A program made the translations under genes and the position numbers. Below the pieces are notes generated by a model. The model was given only the letters and a program-made list of their open reading frames with translations. It was not told where the DNA came from and made no database searches. A stretch of DNA of 27,414 nt from Methanomicrobiales archaeon (GTDB taxonomy: Archaea; Halobacteriota; Methanomicrobia; Methanomicrobiales; Methanoculleaceae): NCBI GenBank assembly GCA_012521035.1, contig JAAYND010000125.1, positions 1 to 27,414 of the forward strand, given 5' to 3'. Positions 23,639-27,414 of the stretch are shown piece by piece; position 1 is the stretch's first letter; each line of letters starts with the position of its first letter.

Positions 23639-24088
23639 ATGGATGAAGAAGAGATAAAGTACTTTGTTCGGATCAGGAACACTGATCTCGACGGCACGAA
23701 GTCTGTGCATATCGCACTGACCGGCATCAAGGGCATTGGTCCGCACACGTCACGCACCATCACCGCCCTTGCCGGTGTTGACCCTCGCGCCGTGCTCGGT
23801 AAGCTGGACGACGGATCGGTCGAACGTATCGCAGACGCCGTCGAGACCTATATCGAACAGGTGCCCGTCTGGATGGTAAACCGTCCAAAGGACATCTACA
23901 CCGGAGAGGCCCGTCACCTCCTCGGGACTGACCTCACCATGGCCAACGACGATGACGTCAACCGTATGCGCAAGATGCGCAGTTACCGTGGTATCCGGCA
24001 TGAGACCGGGCAGAAGGTTCGTGGTCAGCGCACCAAGTCTTCCGGAAGGACGGGCACGACTGTCGGCGTCAGCCGGAAGAAAGGATAG
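23639..24088 (+). CDS. rps13: 30S ribosomal protein uS13
   Basis: 149 residues. It has the archaeal uS13 layout: IRNTDLDGTKSVHIALTGIKGIG, helical middle, and the basic C-terminal tail GQKVRGQRTKSSGRTG. uS13 sits in the 30S head and contacts the P-site tRNA and 50S. GAGG is 7 bases upstream of the ATG. First protein gene of the operon. Confidence 0.97.
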   Translation: MDEEEIKYFVRIRNTDLDGTKSVHIALTGIKGIGPHTSRTITALAGVDPRAVLGKLDDGSVERIADAVETYIEQVPVWMVNRPKDIYTGEARHLLGTDLTMANDDDVNRMRKMRSYRGIRHETGQKVRGQRTKSSGRTGTTVGVSRKKG

Positions 24089-24099
24089 ACGGTGATTGA

Positions 24100-24648
24100 A
24101 TGGGATACCCCGGAAAGAACCACAAACTGTATGCAACGCCGAAACGGCGATTCGAAAAGACCCGACTCGAAGACGAAAAGAGGCTCATCATCGATTACGG
24201 CCTCCGGAACAAGCGTGAGGTCTGGAAGGCCCAGAGCGTGCTCCGGAAGTACCGGACAGCTGCCCGGGAACTGGTGGCACTGCGATCGGCGGGAGTCAAC
24301 CCCGAAGAGTACCAGAAGAAGAGGGATCAGCTCATCAACCACCTTCACCGTTACGGCCTCATCGGTGAGGACGCCGACCTAGGCGACATCCTCGCCCTGA
24401 AGGTCGAACAGCAGCTCGATCGCCGCCTCCAGACGCTGGTCTACCGGAAGGGTCTTGCGCGTTCCCCGAAACAGGCCCGCCAGTTCATCACCCACGGGCA
24501 CATCGCGATATCTGGTCGCCGGGTGACTGTGCCGGGTTACCGGGTCGAGAGGATCGAAGAACCCGCGATCACCTACTACGGTCCCTCTCCGTTCACGAAC
24601 GACGTGCATCCCGAGAGATCCAGGATCTCCCGTGCAGGAGTGAGGTAA
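24100..24648 (+). CDS. rps4: 30S ribosomal protein uS4
   Basis: 182 residues, archaeal type (MGYPGKNHKLYATPKRRF). The S4 RNA-binding domain is visible around residues 105-155 (RRLQTLVYRKGLARSPKQAR, then ITHGHIAISGRRVTVPGYRV). It binds 16S rRNA early in 30S assembly. It starts 11 bases after rps13. Confidence 0.97.
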   Translation: MGYPGKNHKLYATPKRRFEKTRLEDEKRLIIDYGLRNKREVWKAQSVLRKYRTAARELVALRSAGVNPEEYQKKRDQLINHLHRYGLIGEDADLGDILALKVEQQLDRRLQTLVYRKGLARSPKQARQFITHGHIAISGRRVTVPGYRVERIEEPAITYYGPSPFTNDVHPERSRISRAGVR

Positions 24649-24652
24649 TACC

Positions 24653-25041
<389 letters not shown>

Positions 25042-25042
<1 letters not shown>

Positions 25043-25872
25043 TGGAGATTGCGTTTTCTCGACTGGATGAGAGAGTCGCAAGGTTCACCATAAGCGGCGT
25101 CTCCACATCGTTTGCCAATATGCTCCGGCGGGCGATGGTCAGTGAGGTGCCGACGCTCGCTATCGAGGATGTCAGGATCTACGATAACACCAGCGTCCTC
25201 TTTGATGAGATGCTGGCGCACCGACTGGGGCTCATACCCCTGCGGACCAACCTGGATCAATACAGGCCACGCTCAGAGTGCACCTGTGAGGGTGAGGGCT
25301 GCCCGGCCTGTACTGCCATATATACGCTCTCCGTCGAAGGTCCGGCAACGGTCTACTCAAGCGACCTGATACCCCAGGATCCCGAAGCCGCACCGGCGGA
25401 AGCGGAGATCCCGATCATCGAGCTTGATACTGACCAGAAGATTGTGCTTGAGGCGCACGCCGTCGTCGGTACCGGAAAAGAGCATGCCAAATGGCAGGCG
25501 GTGACCGCCTGCGGCTACAAGAATTATCCGATAATCACCGTCGACGAGAAGTGCGACGGGTGTGGCATGTGCATCGACGAGTGCCCTCGTGACGTGCTTG
25601 AGGCGGGGCAGGGAAAAGTCCGGGTGAACAGGGCGAGGCAGGAGTTCTGTTCTCTCTGCAGGCTCTGCGAACGGGCATGCCTTGCCGGCGGTATCGGCAC
25701 CGAGCCGGCTATCCATATCGATGCTGACGAGAACCGATTTATCTTTGTGGTGGAGAGCGACGGATCGATGCCCGTCCGGGAGATCATCGAGAGAGCGCTA
25801 CAGTATATCCAGAAAAGATCAGATGACCTGGTAGACGTGATGAACGAGATTACGGGAGAGGGGACAGAATGA
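25042..25872 (+). CDS. rpoD: RNA polymerase subunit D (Rpo3) with two Fe-S cluster motifs
   Basis: 276 residues. RpoD is the archaeal counterpart of bacterial alpha and eukaryotic Rpb3; it dimerises with RpoL and starts polymerase assembly. The alpha-like N-terminus (MEIAFSRLDERVARFTISG, then ANMLRRAMVSEVPT) is clear. An inserted ferredoxin-like domain has two complete CxxCxxCxxxC sets: C171, C174, C177, C181 and C203, C206, C209, C213, each able to hold a [4Fe-4S] cluster. A further CTCEGEGCPAC group lies near residue 80. Many archaea keep one set or none, so the full pair is notable. Confidence 0.97.
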
Positions 25873-26237
25873 AGAAGAGAACCGAGACAAAGACAAACCC
25901 CCGGCTGGCTGCCCTCATCGCGACGCTAAAGGATGCGTCGCGCGTGCATGAGGCGAAGATCTGGCGTGAGATCGCAAAGAGGCTGGATGCGCCCCGGAAG
26001 AACTACGCCGAGGTGAACCTCAGCAAGATCGACCGGTACGCAAACGAAGGAGAGACGATCCTGGTGCCAGGCAAGGTGCTCGGCAGTGGAGCGCTCAACC
26101 TGCCGGTGAAGGTCGCCGCACTCGATTTTTCTGAGACTGCGGTGAGCAAGATCACCGGTGCCAACGGGACGTGCATGACCATCGAGGACCTCGTCCGGGA
26201 TAACCCGACGGGGAGCAGGGTACGGATCCTCAGGTGA
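25869..26237 (+). CDS. rpl18e: 50S ribosomal protein eL18
   Basis: 122 residues, archaeal/eukaryotic-specific ribosomal protein. Recognised by NPRLAALIATLKDASRVHEA, the VNLSKIDRYANEGETILVPG segment and GSRVRILR at the end. ATGA overlap with rpoD. Its stop is 5 bases before the rpl13 ATG. Confidence 0.96.
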   Translation: MKKRTETKTNPRLAALIATLKDASRVHEAKIWREIAKRLDAPRKNYAEVNLSKIDRYANEGETILVPGKVLGSGALNLPVKVAALDFSETAVSKITGANGTCMTIEDLVRDNPTGSRVRILR

Positions 26238-26242
26238 GACGA

Positions 26243-26665
26243 ATGGTTACAGTTATCGACGCAGACGGATTACTGCTCGGAAGAATGGCCAGCGTTGTCG
26301 CAGGGCGCGCGCTCGCCGGTGAGGAGATCGCCATCGTGAACGCAGAGAAGGCGATCGTCTCCGGAGACCGGGCATACGTGCTTGAGGCCTACTACAAGAA
26401 ACGCAACCGGGGATCCCGTGAAGGCGGTCCGTTCTACCCACGCCGGCCTGACCATATCATCAAGCGCACCATCCGTGGTATGCTCCCATACAGGCGTGAA
26501 CGGGGCGACGCTGCACTCAAGCGGATCAGGGTCTACGTAGGTATTCCGGCGGAATTCTCTGCGCTGGAGAGAGAGTCTCTCGAAGCAGCCCATATCGACC
26601 GGCTGAGCAGGCCAAGGTACGTGACGATCGGAGCGATCAGCACCAACCTCGGAGCAAAGTACTGA
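26243..26665 (+). CDS. rpl13: 50S ribosomal protein uL13
   Basis: 140 residues from ATG 26243; a GTG at 26234 overlapping the eL18 stop would add three residues. Signatures include VIDADGLLLGRMASVVAG, the GGPFYPRRPDHI segment and IKRTIRGMLPYRRERG. uL13 is an early 23S rRNA assembly protein. Ends in TNLGAKY. Confidence 0.96.
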   Translation: MVTVIDADGLLLGRMASVVAGRALAGEEIAIVNAEKAIVSGDRAYVLEAYYKKRNRGSREGGPFYPRRPDHIIKRTIRGMLPYRRERGDAALKRIRVYVGIPAEFSALERESLEAAHIDRLSRPRYVTIGAISTNLGAKY

Positions 26666-26679
26666 AATGAGGTGATAAC

Positions 26680-27081
26680 ATGGCAAAGATCATCAATACA
26701 AGCGGTAAGAGGAAGACAGCAGTTGCGCGGGCGACCCTGAAACCTGGCAACGGCCGGGTCCGCATCAACTCCGTGCCCCTGGAGGTCTACGGGACGGAAC
26801 TGATGCGCATGAAGATCGCTGAACCCCTCCTGCTGATCCCGGACGCACTCGATGGTATCGATGCAGCAATCGATGTCTCCGGCGGCGGTGTGGTCGGTCA
26901 GGCCGAGGCGGTCCGGACGGCACTGGCGCGCGGCATTGTGGAGTGGCACAACGATCCGCAGATTAAGGACGTCTTCCTGGCATACGACCGCACTCTGCTC
27001 GTGAATGACTCACGGCAGAAAGAGAGCAAGAAGCCACATGGTCCGGGTGCACGGGCAAGATACCAGAAATCCTACCGGTGA
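26680..27081 (+). CDS. rps9: 30S ribosomal protein uS9
   Basis: 133 residues: INTSGKRKTAVARATLKPG at the start and the conserved C-terminal tail KPHGPGARARYQKSYR, whose final Arg reaches the P-site tRNA. A GAGGTGATAAC stretch precedes the ATG. uL13 and uS9 are adjacent, as in nearly all genomes. Confidence 0.97.
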   Translation: MAKIINTSGKRKTAVARATLKPGNGRVRINSVPLEVYGTELMRMKIAEPLLLIPDALDGIDAAIDVSGGGVVGQAEAVRTALARGIVEWHNDPQIKDVFLAYDRTLLVNDSRQKESKKPHGPGARARYQKSYR

Positions 27082-27117
27082 GGAGAAAAGGGATATAAGG
27101 GAAGCAGGTACATTATT

Positions 27118-27306
27118 ATGATACCCGTACGATGTTTTACATGCGGTAAGGTCATCTCTCCAGCCTGGAAGGAATTTCGCGAGCGACGGGATGCAGGCGA
27201 GGATCCACACCGGATCCTCGACGATCTCGGCCTGGAACGTTATTGTTGCAGGCGGATGCTGCTAACGCATAAGGAAGTAGTGGAGGATCTGAATCCGTAT
27301 CAGTGA
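27118..27306 (+). CDS. rpoN: RNA polymerase subunit N (Rpo10)
   Basis: 62 residues, full length. The zinc-binding CFTCGK and YCCRRM motifs that define Rpb10/RpoN are present, as is the LLTHKEVVEDLNPY end. It stabilises the RpoD-RpoL platform. The stop codon (27304-27306) is followed with no gap by the first base of tRNA-Pro. Confidence 0.97.
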   Translation: MIPVRCFTCGKVISPAWKEFRERRDAGEDPHRILDDLGLERYCCRRMLLTHKEVVEDLNPYQ

Positions 27307-27380
27307 GGGGTCGTAGGGTAGCCTGGACATCCTATGGCGTTCGGGACGCTGTAACCTGAGTTCAAATCTCAGCGACCCCA
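27307..27380 (+). tRNA. tRNA-Pro (anticodon CGG)
   Basis: 74 bases. Acceptor GGGGTCG pairs fully with CGACCCC; discriminator A. Anticodon arm TGGCG-TTCGGGA-CGCTG gives CGG with U33 and G37, as in proline tRNAs. T arm CTGAG-TTCAAAT-CTCAG. No CCA encoded. It begins directly after the rpoN stop codon, and a T-rich stretch (27381-27390) follows. Confidence 0.92.
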
Positions 27381-27409
27381 TTTTATTATTAAAGTTTTGA
27401 GGCTGCACG

Positions 27410-27414
27410 ATGGA
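27410..27414 (+). CDS. possible start of the next gene (cut by window edge)
   Basis: An ATG at 27410 with GAGG (27399-27402 region) about 7 bases upstream. Only two codons are visible. In related archaea rpoK often follows rpoN, but the sequence here is too short to say. Confidence 0.3.

Overview
The window looks like a chromosome segment of a GC-rich methanogenic euryarchaeon, most likely Methanomicrobiales and close to Methanoculleus. The basis is an archaeal ribosomal protein/RNA polymerase operon (uS13-uS4-uS11-RpoD-eL18-uL13-uS9-RpoN), deoxyhypusine synthase, class III (pilin-type) signal peptides, TATA/box A promoters, an ArvABC-type small GTPase operon, and a large run of CBS-domain genes. 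The genus is inferred from gene content; no search was run.

Layout. 1-401 (-): start of a radical SAM protein, cut by the window edge. 585-6664 (+): accessory surface region with a pilin-like protein followed by three paralogous fusions of a type IV pilin N-terminus to a beta-helix-like domain; two of them also carry a Thr/Pro linker and a PKD domain. The region is best read as two copies of one three-gene cassette (A-B-C) with complementary decay: copy 1 keeps A and B and has lost C, copy 2 has a wrecked A and keeps B and C. 6749-8292 (-): solitary type I specificity subunit HsdS coupled to a small unknown ORF. 8509-9169 (-): VapBC toxin-antitoxin with a palindromic control region. 9378-11222 (+): large SWIM zinc-finger protein. 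11339-12493 (-): KamA-family radical SAM aminomutase with a long leader. 12779-14188 (-): ArvA-ArvB-ArvC operon (small GTPase, DUF2073-like protein, zinc ribbon). 14403-18318 (+): five consecutive CBS-domain genes with about 18 CBS motifs, preceded by a 13-codon upstream ORF. 18433-22308 (+): SNF2 helicase and SWIM protein pair. 22376-23332 (+): deoxyhypusine synthase. 23455-27380 (+): a candidate folded leader RNA, tRNA-Ser(GCU), the ribosomal/RNA polymerase operon and tRNA-Pro(CGG), whose first base directly follows the rpoN stop codon.

How the parts work together. The right-hand third is core information processing in tight, often overlapping translation units. The middle is likely regulatory: ligand-sensing CBS proteins diverge from a GTPase operon implicated in vesicle formation. 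The left third is a variable accessory zone: surface filaments or adhesins under duplication and gene conversion, next to DNA-modification specificity and toxin-antitoxin genes. The least described items are the duplicated pilin/beta-helix cassettes, the leader RNA before tRNA-Ser and the zero-spacing rpoN/tRNA-Pro junction.
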